A DNA stretch of 64,000 nucleotides from Pirellulales bacterium (GTDB taxonomy: Bacteria; Planctomycetota; Planctomycetia; Pirellulales; JAEUIK01): positions 186,001-250,000 of the forward strand of contig JAIBBZ010000001.1 of the NCBI GenBank assembly GCA_019694435.1, written 5' to 3'. The notes beneath the pieces are model-generated. The model was not told the DNA's origin, ran no database searches, and saw only the letters and a list, made by a program, of their open reading frames with translations. The first letter of the stretch is position 1. Each line of letters opens with the position of its first letter. The position numbers and the translations under genes are program-made. Shown in pieces: positions 10,992 to 19,506 of this stretch.

Positions 10992-11888
10992 ATGCCCAGT
11001 GCCGAGAGCTATCTCAAGCCCGAGGTGATCCGCCAGATCGGCCGGCTCGATCTGCGGGCCCAGTTCATCGTCAAGGGTTTCATGCACGGGCTGCACGCCA
11101 GCCCGTTTCATGGCTTCTCGGTCGAATTCAGCGAGCACCGCAAATACACCCCCGGCGACGACCCGCACGACATCGACTGGCAGGTCTTTGCCCGCACCGA
11201 CAAGTACTACATCAAGAAATTCGAGGCCGAGACCAATATCACCGGCTACCTGGTGATGGATCTCAGCCGGTCGATGGGCTACACGTTTCGGCAGGAGCTG
11301 ACCAAGTTCGAGTACAGCATCTGTCTGGCCGCTGCGCTGGCCTACCTGATGGTCCACCAGCAAGACCCGGTCGGCCTGGTCACGTTCGACGAGAAGATTC
11401 GCGATTGCATCGCGCCGCATTCGCGGCGCACGCAGCTCTCGACCATTCTCTCGGTGCTCGCCCGGCTGCGGCCGACCGGCACGACCGACATTGCCCGCTG
11501 CCTGGGCCAACTGGCGGCGATGCTCAAACACCGCAGCCTGGTCATGCTGTTCAGCGACCTGCTCGCCGAGCCCGAACCCGTGCTCGCCGCGCTGCGCCGG
11601 CTGCGCCACGGCGGCCACGACGTGATCGTGTTCCACGTCCTCGACGAGGCCGAGGTCCAATTCCCCTTCGAGGGCCTCGTCGAGTTCGAGGAGCCCGAAT
11701 CGCAAGACCGTTTGCGGGTCGACGCCGCCGGCCTGCGGGCCGAATACCTCGAAGAGCTGGCCGCGTTTCGCCAGACCTATCGCGACGCCGCTTTCAAGTC
11801 GGGGATCGACTACGTACCGCTCGATACGAGCCAACCGTTCGACAAGGCGCTGACCGAGTATCTCATCAGCCGTCGGGCCAGGTGCTAG
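10992..11888 (+). CDS. DUF58-domain protein (VWA-like)
   Basis: 298 residues. The DUF58 signature HRKYTPGDDPHDIDWQ sits near residue 50, followed by the metal-ion-dependent adhesion motif DLSRSM (DxSxS) of a von Willebrand A fold. Cytoplasmic or membrane-associated partner of MoxR ATPases in many bacteria. No transmembrane segment is obvious. It starts 67 bases after moxR and ends 4 bases before the BatA-like gene, so co-transcription is almost certain. Confidence 0.9.
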   Translation: MPSAESYLKPEVIRQIGRLDLRAQFIVKGFMHGLHASPFHGFSVEFSEHRKYTPGDDPHDIDWQVFARTDKYYIKKFEAETNITGYLVMDLSRSMGYTFRQELTKFEYSICLAAALAYLMVHQQDPVGLVTFDEKIRDCIAPHSRRTQLSTILSVLARLRPTGTTDIARCLGQLAAMLKHRSLVMLFSDLLAEPEPVLAALRRLRHGGHDVIVFHVLDEAEVQFPFEGLVEFEEPESQDRLRVDAAGLRAEYLEELAAFRQTYRDAAFKSGIDYVPLDTSQPFDKALTEYLISRRARC

Positions 11889-11892
11889 CGCG

Positions 11893-14076
11893 ATGGAATT
11901 CGTCAATCCAGCGCTGTTGTGGGGCGCGGCCCTCGTGGCCGTCCCGATCGTGTTGCACCTGTTGTTGCGGCAAAAGCCCCGTTCGCTCGAGTTTCCCGCG
12001 CTGCGGCTCGTCGCGCGGCGTCGCGAAGCCAACCGCCGCAAGCTGCGCTGGCGCCACTGGCTGTTGTTGCTGTTGCGCTGTGCGGCGATCGCGTTGCTGG
12101 CGTTGGCCTTCGCCCGCCCCACGATCAAATCGTCCGGCGCGATCGCCAACCAGGCGCTGCCCGTCGCCGCGGCCTTGGTCTTCGACACTTCGCCGCGGAT
12201 GGAGTACCGCTTCCAGAATCAATCCCGCCTCGCCCAGGCGCAGGACATCGCGCACTGGCTGTTGGGCCAATTGCCGGCCGACAGCCAGGTGGGCGTGCTC
12301 GAATCGTCACTCGGGTCGGCCGTGTTCCAGGTCGATCTGGCCGCCGCCTTGGCCCGCGTCGATCGCCTGCAAACCACCTGGCAGCCGCAACCGCTGACGG
12401 CGCAGCTCGAAGCCGCCGTGCAACTGCTCGCCGGTAGCGAGCTGGACCGCAAAGAGCTCTACGTCTTCACCGACCTGGCCGCCGCGCAGTGGAATGCCCA
12501 GCCGGCGCCGCGACTGAAAGAACTGTTGTCCCGGCTGCCCGGCCTGGGCGTCTACCTGATCGATGTCGGCCAACCACAGCCGCGCAATCTCACGCTCGGC
12601 ACGCCCCAGTTAAATGCCTCGGTGCTCACGCCCGGCGCAACGCTCCACATCGACGCCCCCCTCGCCGCGCAAGGGCTCGGCGGCTCGCGCACCGTCGAGC
12701 TGTATCTCGCCTCGGGCGACGCGCCGCCCGAAAAGCGCCACCAGGCCATGGTCGAAGTGCCGGAAAACGGCAGTGCCGCGGCCGCGTTCAGCCTGGCCGG
12801 ATTGAGCGAAGGCCTGCACCAGGGCCATCTGCGCGTCTTGGGTGAGGATGGCATCGCCTGGGACGACATTCGCTATTTCACGGTCCAGGTGCGCCGTCCT
12901 TGGCCCGTGCGGATCGTCGCGGCCGCGCCCGAAGATCAGACGGCGCTGTTTCTCGCCGAGGCGCTCGCCCCCGCCCAGTTCCGCACTGATGGCCGCGCGC
13001 GCTTCGTCTGCGAAACGGTCGACTGGGAGGCGTTTCGTCCCGAACAGCTCACAGGCGACGCCGCCGTCTGCCTGGTCGATCCACCGCCGCTCCAGGCGCC
13101 CCTTTGGAATCAGCTCCAAAAGTACGTTGCTTCCGGAGGCGGACTGGCAATCTTTCTGGGGCCCGCGGCTACGCCGCTCGAAGCGTTCAACGCTGCCGCG
13201 CCTCAAGAGCTCTTGCCGGCGCCCCTGCGCCAACAGGCGCGTTGGCCCGACGGCGATCAATACCTCGCCCCGTCCAATCTGCAGCACCCTATTTTGGCGC
13301 GATTCCGCAATCTCGATCCCGGCCCGCCCTGGGATCTGTTCTCCGTTTACCGCCATTGGCAATTGGGCGAGCTGCACTCCGGCGCCTCGACCGTCATCAC
13401 CTATCGCGACGGCGAGCCCGCGCTCGTCGAGCGACCGATCGGGCAGGGCCGTACGCTGACGTTCACGACCTCGATCGCCTATCGACCGCGCGGCAAGGCC
13501 TGGAACCTGCTGCCCGAGTTGGATAGCTGGCCCTTCGTCGTGCTGACCAACGAGATGCTGCTATATCTGGTCGGCAATGCCGACGACCGCCTGCAATACG
13601 AACCCGGCCAGACCGCCTTGGTGCGCCCCGAGCGCGGCGAACGCATCACCAGCTATTTGCTCGTGTTGCCCGACGGCCAGCGCACCCGCCGCACGGCCGA
13701 TGCATCGCAAGCCTCGATCGCCATCGCCGAGACCGATGAGCCTGGCCAATACCGGCTCGAGTCGGGCGGCGCCGCCGACGGCTTTCGCCGCGGCTTCAGC
13801 GTCAACGTCCCGCCGGCGCAAAGCGACCTGGCCCGCGCCACGCCCGAGATGCTCAAGGCCCTGCTGGGCGACACCGAGTTTCGCGTGGCAGCCAACCGGA
13901 CCGAAATCAACCGCACCATCGCCGTCGGTCGCGTCGGCCGCGAGCTCTTCGGCTGGATCATCGTCGGGCTGGTCCTGGTGATGGCTTTGGAACATTGGCT
14001 GTCGAACCGCTTTTACCGCGAGCCGGCCGGCGCAGGCACCACGTCGACCGTGCCGGTGCCGGCTACCGCCTCTTAA
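11893..14076 (+). CDS. BatA-like membrane protein (aerotolerance regulator N-terminal domain)
   Basis: 727 residues. The first 80 residues have the BatA/aerotolerance-regulator N-terminal pattern: a helix near residues 8-26, the basic RQKPRSLEFPALR segment, then a second helix. Next comes a VWA-like domain whose MIDAS is altered (DTSPRM instead of DxSxS), a long extracytoplasmic region, and a last helix near residues 690-710. It probably presents a periplasmic domain working with the MoxR/DUF58 proteins. Only 4 bases separate it from DUF58, and 15 from the next gene. Confidence 0.85.
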   Translation: MEFVNPALLWGAALVAVPIVLHLLLRQKPRSLEFPALRLVARRREANRRKLRWRHWLLLLLRCAAIALLALAFARPTIKSSGAIANQALPVAAALVFDTSPRMEYRFQNQSRLAQAQDIAHWLLGQLPADSQVGVLESSLGSAVFQVDLAAALARVDRLQTTWQPQPLTAQLEAAVQLLAGSELDRKELYVFTDLAAAQWNAQPAPRLKELLSRLPGLGVYLIDVGQPQPRNLTLGTPQLNASVLTPGATLHIDAPLAAQGLGGSRTVELYLASGDAPPEKRHQAMVEVPENGSAAAAFSLAGLSEGLHQGHLRVLGEDGIAWDDIRYFTVQVRRPWPVRIVAAAPEDQTALFLAEALAPAQFRTDGRARFVCETVDWEAFRPEQLTGDAAVCLVDPPPLQAPLWNQLQKYVASGGGLAIFLGPAATPLEAFNAAAPQELLPAPLRQQARWPDGDQYLAPSNLQHPILARFRNLDPGPPWDLFSVYRHWQLGELHSGASTVITYRDGEPALVERPIGQGRTLTFTTSIAYRPRGKAWNLLPELDSWPFVVLTNEMLLYLVGNADDRLQYEPGQTALVRPERGERITSYLLVLPDGQRTRRTADASQASIAIAETDEPGQYRLESGGAADGFRRGFSVNVPPAQSDLARATPEMLKALLGDTEFRVAANRTEINRTIAVGRVGRELFGWIIVGLVLVMALEHWLSNRFYREPAGAGTTSTVPVPATAS

Positions 14077-14091
14077 AGGACCCCACGCGTC

Positions 14092-16335
14092 GTGCGCCTG
14101 TCGCTGTCACCCGTCGGCGGCTACTGGCTCGTAGCCCTCGTCGCCTGCGCCCTGGTGGTGCTGCTGTGGCGCGTGGCGCCGCGCGCGCAGACACCGTTTC
14201 GGCGCCGTGTGCTGACGGTGCTGCGTGTGATCACCGTGGCGCTGGTGCTGCTGGCCATGCTGCGGCCCACTCTGGTCCACACCACGACGCGCCGCCAGTC
14301 GGCCACGCTGCTCGTGCTGGCCGATTGCTCGCGCAGCATGAGCGTTGCCGACGGCTTGAACAACCAGTCGCGCTGGAACACGCTCCGCGCGACGCTCGAC
14401 GAATCGCTGCCCGCCTTGCGCGAGCTGGCGCAGGACCTGCAGGTCAAGCTGTTCGCGTTCGACGCCGAGGCCCGCGCCGTCGAGCTCGCCGACCAGCTCG
14501 ATCTACCCGCCGCGCCCATCGGCGATCAGACGGCCCTGGGCGCCGTGCTCGACGACTTGCTCCGCCGCGAGTCGGGCCAGCGCTTGGCCGGCGTGATCTT
14601 GCTCACCGACGGCGCGCAGCGCGCCTACGCACCCCGTGACACCGCGCCGCAGACCGTCGCCCGCCGGCTCGCCGACCTGGGCTACCCGTTGCACACTGTC
14701 GCCTTCGGCCAGGCCCGCGGCACCGGCCAGACGCGCGACGTGTCGCTCGCCGACCTGGCGGTCAATCCCACGGTGTTTGCCAAGAATCAGCTCGTGGTTG
14801 CCGCCGCCGCACGGCTCAGCGGCTTTGCCAACCAGGACGTGCCCTTCGAGCTGCTCTTTGAAACCGCGCCCGGCCAGATGACCCGCGTCGCCGACACGAG
14901 CCTGCGCGGTGACGACGCTGGCGATCCGGAGCCGGTCTCCCTGAGCTATGCGCCGCCGGTCCCGGGCGAATACAAGCTCACGCTCGCTGCGCCGCCCCAG
15001 CCCGGCGAACTGGTGACCACCAACAACACCCTGTCGACCTTTGTCACTGTCACCAAGGGTGGCCTCAACGTGCTCTATCTCGAAGGCGCCTTGCGTCCGG
15101 AACAGACGTTTCTGACGCGCTCGCTCGACGCCTCGGACGATATCAAGTGCGACTACCTGCGGCTCGATGCTCTCGAGCGCGATTCGCGCCCGCCCGACCT
15201 GGCCGAGCGGTTTCAACCGGGCCGCTACGACGTCTATCTGCTCGGTGACGTCGCCGCCGACATCTTCACTCCCGCCGAGTTGGCAAGCCTCGCCGCGGCG
15301 GTCCGCGGCGGCGCCGGACTGATCGCCATTGGCGGCCTGTACAGCTTTGGCGGCGGCGGTTGGGACAGCACCCCGCTGGCCGATTTGCTCCCCATCGAAA
15401 TCAGCCCGCTCGATCGCCAAAGTCCCGACGAACCGGTCCGTGCCGATCTGCATCTCACCTCACCCCCGCAAATGCTGCCCACGCAGATCGGCGAGCGCCA
15501 TTTCGTCATGCTGCTGACCGATGCCGCGCACAACCGCGCCGCCTGGCAGGCGCTACCTCCCTTGCGCGACGGTGCCAACCGCTTCCGCGGGCTGCAACCC
15601 CGCGCCGTGGTACTGGCCGAATCGGCACAAGGCGAGCCGCTCTTGGTGGCGCGCGACATCGGCGCTGGCCGCGTGCTGGCCTTCGCCGGCGATTCGACCT
15701 GGCGCTGGTGGATGGCGGGCCATGCCGACGAACACCGCCGCTTTTGGCGCCAGGTGATGCTCTGGCTGGCGCACAAAGAAGACGCTCACGACGCCGGTGC
15801 GTGGGTCCGGTTGGCGCAGCGCCGCTTCGCCCCCGGGCAACGCGTCGAGTTCACGGCCGGTTACAAGTCGGAGAGCGGCAACGCCGCTGCCGTGCAACTC
15901 GAGGCTCAGGTCGCACTGCCAGACGGCCGCAACCAGCCGGCGCGGCTCATCAAAGACTCGGCCACCTGGACCGGCAGCGTCGACGAGGCCCGCGCGCCGG
16001 GCGACTACACGCTGACCGTCACGGCGCACGATGCGGCCGGCAACGCGTTGGGCACCGCCAAAGCGCGGTTCCTCGTCTTCGAGCAAGACCTCGAGCTCGA
16101 CAATCCCGCGGCCGATCCGCAATTGCTTGCGAGCCTCTCGGCGATGACCGACGGCGACTCGGTGCCGCCCGAACAGTTTTCGAGTCTGCTGGCGCGGCTG
16201 CGCAACCAGCCGCTCGATCTCGAAGTCGCGACCCAATCGAAAGTCGAGCTCTGGGACAACGGTCCCCTGCTCATCTTGATCGTCGGCCTGTGGAGCCTCG
16301 ATTGGTTCTTGCGCAAGCGCTGGGGCCTGGTCTGA
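14092..16335 (+). CDS. VWA-domain membrane protein with glutamine-amidotransferase-like domain
   Basis: 747 residues, GTG start. Two N-terminal helices (residues about 10-25 and 40-57) precede a VWA domain with intact MIDAS motif LADCSRSMS. A middle region contains a class I glutamine-amidotransferase-like fold (segment RGGAGLIAIGGLYSFGGGG), here without an evident catalytic cysteine, so it is more likely structural. A C-terminal helix lies near residues 728-743. Last gene of the MoxR cluster; it likely forms a membrane complex with the BatA-like protein. Function is inferred from family and neighbours only. Confidence 0.82.
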   Translation: MRLSLSPVGGYWLVALVACALVVLLWRVAPRAQTPFRRRVLTVLRVITVALVLLAMLRPTLVHTTTRRQSATLLVLADCSRSMSVADGLNNQSRWNTLRATLDESLPALRELAQDLQVKLFAFDAEARAVELADQLDLPAAPIGDQTALGAVLDDLLRRESGQRLAGVILLTDGAQRAYAPRDTAPQTVARRLADLGYPLHTVAFGQARGTGQTRDVSLADLAVNPTVFAKNQLVVAAAARLSGFANQDVPFELLFETAPGQMTRVADTSLRGDDAGDPEPVSLSYAPPVPGEYKLTLAAPPQPGELVTTNNTLSTFVTVTKGGLNVLYLEGALRPEQTFLTRSLDASDDIKCDYLRLDALERDSRPPDLAERFQPGRYDVYLLGDVAADIFTPAELASLAAAVRGGAGLIAIGGLYSFGGGGWDSTPLADLLPIEISPLDRQSPDEPVRADLHLTSPPQMLPTQIGERHFVMLLTDAAHNRAAWQALPPLRDGANRFRGLQPRAVVLAESAQGEPLLVARDIGAGRVLAFAGDSTWRWWMAGHADEHRRFWRQVMLWLAHKEDAHDAGAWVRLAQRRFAPGQRVEFTAGYKSESGNAAAVQLEAQVALPDGRNQPARLIKDSATWTGSVDEARAPGDYTLTVTAHDAAGNALGTAKARFLVFEQDLELDNPAADPQLLASLSAMTDGDSVPPEQFSSLLARLRNQPLDLEVATQSKVELWDNGPLLILIVGLWSLDWFLRKRWGLV

Positions 16336-16349
16336 CGCGCGCCGTCGAC

Positions 16350-17084
16350 TTACAGGCGGTTGTTCCACGCTTCCTGGCTGTAACGCTCGGCGACCAGGCG
16401 CTCGGTCAGCTCCAGCGGCAATTCGCCCGGGAGCGGCTCGGCGCCCGACGCCTCGACGAGCGCCGCGCACAACTCGTCGCGCTGTGCCGGCAAATTGGTC
16501 AGAAACGCGCCGTGTGCCCGGCCGTCGCGATATGTTGGTTGCCGCGGCGGCATCCTTAGCCAGCGTTCGACGCTCGCGAGGTCGAACCCGTACAACAGCG
16601 TCCCGTGATAGAGCACGTGCGTGCGCCGCACGCGCAGGCTGTTGCCCGAGAATTTCCGTTCGTGCCAGGCGAGGTCGCTGGTGCCCCGGCGCGCGACCCC
16701 GGGCCAGCGCCGCGCGAGCGCCTCGACGAGCCGCCCGAGCACCAGGCGGTGGGCCTCGGCGACGGCCTGCACCTCGGGTCGCAGCGCGGTGCTCAGCACG
16801 ACCGCGTACATCAGGCATCCGCGCCCCGCGACGATCGCCGCCCCGCCGCTGGCGCGCCGCACGATCGGCGTGCCCGCCGCCAGGCAAGCCGCCTCGTCGA
16901 CCTCGTCGGCCACGCGCGACGATCGCCCGACGACCACCATCGGTGTCGCGGATTCCCACAGCCGCAGGTATTCGACCGGCGCCGGCGCTGCTTCGGCCGC
17001 CATCAGCAGTGCCTCATCGAGCGCCACATTGGCCGCCGGTCGTTCGAGCGTGCAGTCCATCCAGCGCATGCGCGATCTTGTCAT
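16350..17084 (-). CDS. Lipoate/octanoate protein ligase family protein
   Basis: About 244 residues of the biotin/lipoate A/B protein ligase fold. The core RRASGGAAIVAGRGCLMY aligns with the RR-x-SGG-x-V stretch of LplA. The histidine-aspartate pair that normally follows is replaced by AGRG, and a cysteine sits where LipM-type octanoyltransferases carry theirs. Attachment or transfer of octanoyl/lipoyl groups onto carrier proteins is therefore likely, but LplA versus LipM chemistry is open. Alternative ATGs are at 17069 and 17060; the one at 17084 follows GGAGG too closely, so the exact start is uncertain. Convergent with the VWA gene. Confidence 0.72.
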   Translation of the reverse strand: MTRSRMRWMDCTLERPAANVALDEALLMAAEAAPAPVEYLRLWESATPMVVVGRSSRVADEVDEAACLAAGTPIVRRASGGAAIVAGRGCLMYAVVLSTALRPEVQAVAEAHRLVLGRLVEALARRWPGVARRGTSDLAWHERKFSGNSLRVRRTHVLYHGTLLYGFDLASVERWLRMPPRQPTYRDGRAHGAFLTNLPAQRDELCAALVEASGAEPLPGELPLELTERLVAERYSQEAWNNRL

Positions 17085-17213
17085 CCTCCGGCACGGCCCT
17101 CGCGGGGGTTGACCCCTCGCCAAGCGTACCTAGACTTCACACAGTTGTCGCCCTGGAGCCTCGTGGTCCGCGGCTTTCTGGCCCGCGGAGTATTCCCTTG
17201 AGGAGATCACGTC

Positions 17214-17672
17214 ATGGCCGCCTCGAACGCAGAAGTCATCGCCGAGCTGAGTCGATCGTACGAGATGGAATTGGAGACCGTGGCCAACTACCTGGCCCAT
17301 AGCGTCAACCTCGACGGCGTTCGCGCCGAAGAGATCAAGAAGTCGCTGGCCGCCGACGTCGCCGGCGAATTGGGCCACGCACAGCAGATCGGTCAACGCA
17401 TCAAGCAGCTCGGCGGCCTGGTGCCCGGCTCGTTGTCGTTGAAGTTCGACCAGAAAATGCTGCAGCCGTCGGGCGACACGACCAACGTGGTCGACGTGAT
17501 CAAGGCCGTGATCGCCGCCGAGGAAGGCGCAGTCGCTCAGTACAAGAAGATCATCCGCGCCACCGAGGGCGAAGACTACGTCACTCAGGATCTCTGCATC
17601 CGGCTGCTCACCGACGAGGAAGCCCACCTGATTCAATTCCGTGGGTTCCTGAAGGAATATCAACAGAGCTAA
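17214..17672 (+). CDS. Ferritin-like/bacterioferritin-type protein
   Basis: 152 residues forming a four-helix bundle of the ferritin-like class. Glutamate/histidine patterns typical of a di-iron site are visible: ELETVANYL early, AGELGHAQQIG (E-x-x-H), EEGAVAQY, and TDEEAHL (E-x-x-H) near the end. It probably binds iron in the cytoplasm for storage or oxidative-stress protection. GAGGAGA lies seven bases before the ATG. It is a monocistron as far as can be seen. Bacterioferritin versus other ferritin-like subfamilies cannot be decided by eye. Confidence 0.82.
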   Translation: MAASNAEVIAELSRSYEMELETVANYLAHSVNLDGVRAEEIKKSLAADVAGELGHAQQIGQRIKQLGGLVPGSLSLKFDQKMLQPSGDTTNVVDVIKAVIAAEEGAVAQYKKIIRATEGEDYVTQDLCIRLLTDEEAHLIQFRGFLKEYQQS

Positions 17673-18004
17673 GCGGCCCCAACCCGCTGTACCGGGGGAC
17701 TGCCGCGGGCACCGTTGTGCTCGGCCCGCGCGCCCCCCCCGAACCGACCGGTCATTCCGGTCGTGTCGGCCGGCGACAGACGAAACTTCAACGAAAGCCA
17801 TCGACCGTAAGCCCTTACTCGACAATCACTTCTGACGCGATATTTGGGGCTGTTAAACTTTTCCGTTTGCAGCCCACCTTTTCGTTCGCCAGATTGTCGT
17901 AACGGGGTTTGTTGACCCCCTGCGGCGCTCCGCGCCCCCCAGCGGCCGGGTGCCAATGGCCGTTTTGCCACACCACGATTGAGCACACACTTCGGGTAGT
18001 CGTC
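17673..18004. other. Intergenic region upstream of the YTV-protein gene
   Basis: 332 bases without a credible gene. It includes a hairpin (GGGCTG at 17847-17852 pairing with CAGCCC at 17870-17875, with inner AAAC/GTTT pairing) followed by a short T-rich run. This may be a late terminator for the ferritin-like gene or part of the leader of the next one. No promoter was recognised with confidence. Confidence 0.4.
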
Positions 18005-19372
18005 ATGCGATTCACATGGGCAGCGTGCGCAGCGCTTTTCGGTCTGAACCTCGCGGCCTCGACGCCGGTTTCTGCGCAGGTCTACGAAACCTATCGCCTG
18101 GAATACGAAACGCTCTACGAAGAGCAAGCCGTGACGGCGTACCGCGTCGAGTACGAAACGGTCTACGAAGACCGCAAGGTGACGTCGTACCGCCCGGTCG
18201 TGGAAACCCAGATGCACGAGCGCCGCTATACGGTCGCGCGCCCCGTCGCAGAGACCGCCGAGCGTGAAGAGCGCTACTACGTGAGCCGCCCGGTCTGGGA
18301 AACGCAGATGCGCGACACCAGCTACGACGTCGTGCGTTACGTCGCCGAGACGTCCGAGCGCGAAGAACGCTACACCGTGTCCCGGCCGGTCGTCGAGACC
18401 GCCGAGCGCGAAGAGCGCTATATGGTTCGCCGCCCGGTAATGGAGACCGTCGAGCAGCAGCAGTCGTATACCGCGCTGATGCCCGTCACCAGCTACACCA
18501 CGCAGTATGTCGACCAAGGCGGCTGGCAGGCCCAGACCGTCTATCGTCCCGGCCCGGTGACCAATCGTCTGCAATGGGTCCCCGGCCAATGCGTCGTGAA
18601 TCCGGCAACCGGCCTTTCCGCATGGCAGTCCGGGACGCTCGCTTGGGTGCCCAACCAGCAGCCCGGCACCTATCAGACGAACTACGCCTGGCAACCCAAC
18701 GTTGTTGCGCAACAAGTTCCCGTGACCACGTATCAGCAGCAGGTCGTGACGCAAAAAGTGCCGGTCCAGGTCTGCCGCTATGTCGATGAAGAAGTCGTGC
18801 GCAAGGTGCCCGTCACCACGACCCGGATGGTCTGCGAAGAGCAGGTGCGCAAGATTCCGGTGACCACCTATCGCCCGGTGACCGAGCGCGTACAGCAGCA
18901 AACGCCGGTGCAGGTCTGCCGCTATGTGCAGGAAGAGCAGGTGCGCAAGATTCCGGTGACCACCTACCGCATGGTCGAGGAACAGCGCGTCGAGCAGATT
19001 CCGGTGCAGGTCTGCCGGCAGGTGGCCGTCGAGGAGACGCTTCGCGTGCCGCACGTCGTCGAAAAGCGCGTACCGGTTACGTACACCCGGCGTATCCCCC
19101 GCACGGTCGTCCGCAAGGTGCCGATCAATCCCTGCGATCCTTGCGGCGGCGACGCTCTGATCATGCCCGCGCCGGCGTCCGGCGGTTCGATCGCGCCGCA
19201 ATCGACCTACCGCGGCCCGACGCCGGCCGCGCCCGAGGGTTCGGCCGAGCCGTCCCCGCCGGCCAACGACACCAATCCTCCGGCTGCCGAGCCGGAGACG
19301 GACAAGCCCGAACTGCCCCCCGGTGAGCAGCCGGGTCCGATCAACGAGAACAAGACGTCGACCAGCGCCTAA
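18005..19372 (+). CDS. Secreted YTV-repeat protein (planctomycete-specific family)
   Basis: 455 residues from the ATG at 18005, which gives a clean signal peptide ending at SAQ. The mature part is a run of tyrosine/valine repeats. The first half is built on the theme R-Y-x-V-x-R-P-V-x-E-T, about every 23 residues. The second half repeats VPVQVCRYV with E-E-Q-V-R-K-I-P-V-T-T-Y-R, each unit holding one cysteine. The tail is Pro/Ala-rich and probably disordered. YTV proteins are abundant in planctomycetes and thought to belong to the cell envelope; their function is unknown. It is followed by a strong terminator, which fits a highly expressed single-gene unit. Confidence 0.88.
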   Translation: MRFTWAACAALFGLNLAASTPVSAQVYETYRLEYETLYEEQAVTAYRVEYETVYEDRKVTSYRPVVETQMHERRYTVARPVAETAEREERYYVSRPVWETQMRDTSYDVVRYVAETSEREERYTVSRPVVETAEREERYMVRRPVMETVEQQQSYTALMPVTSYTTQYVDQGGWQAQTVYRPGPVTNRLQWVPGQCVVNPATGLSAWQSGTLAWVPNQQPGTYQTNYAWQPNVVAQQVPVTTYQQQVVTQKVPVQVCRYVDEEVVRKVPVTTTRMVCEEQVRKIPVTTYRPVTERVQQQTPVQVCRYVQEEQVRKIPVTTYRMVEEQRVEQIPVQVCRQVAVEETLRVPHVVEKRVPVTYTRRIPRTVVRKVPINPCDPCGGDALIMPAPASGGSIAPQSTYRGPTPAAPEGSAEPSPPANDTNPPAAEPETDKPELPPGEQPGPINENKTSTSA

Positions 19373-19399
19373 CCGCGCCGCACGATTCGACCAGCGCCC

Positions 19400-19439
19400 G
19401 GGGCGCGAGCCGTTGGTTCGGCTCGCGCCCCGTTTCTTT
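19400..19439 (+). terminator. Intrinsic terminator of the YTV gene
   Basis: GGGGCGCGAGCCG, a TTGGTT loop and CGGCTCGCGCCCC form a perfect 13-bp stem 28 bases after the YTV stop codon, followed by GTTTCTTT. Classic Rho-independent layout. Confidence 0.88.
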
Positions 19440-19506
19440 GACGCGGCCTCGCTACAATCGCGAAGAGAGACCGCTTGATCGACTTCGCGATCCGCCTCGA
19501 CGTCCC

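Noticed and set aside
17847-17884. Hairpin before the YTV gene considered as a riboswitch or terminator
   Set aside because: Only a 6-bp outer stem with a broken inner stem, 175 bases from the upstream gene; no known riboswitch consensus.
18080-19120. Regularly spaced repeats examined as a CRISPR-like array
   Set aside because: They are in-frame codon repeats of the YTV protein; repeat units vary and encode protein.
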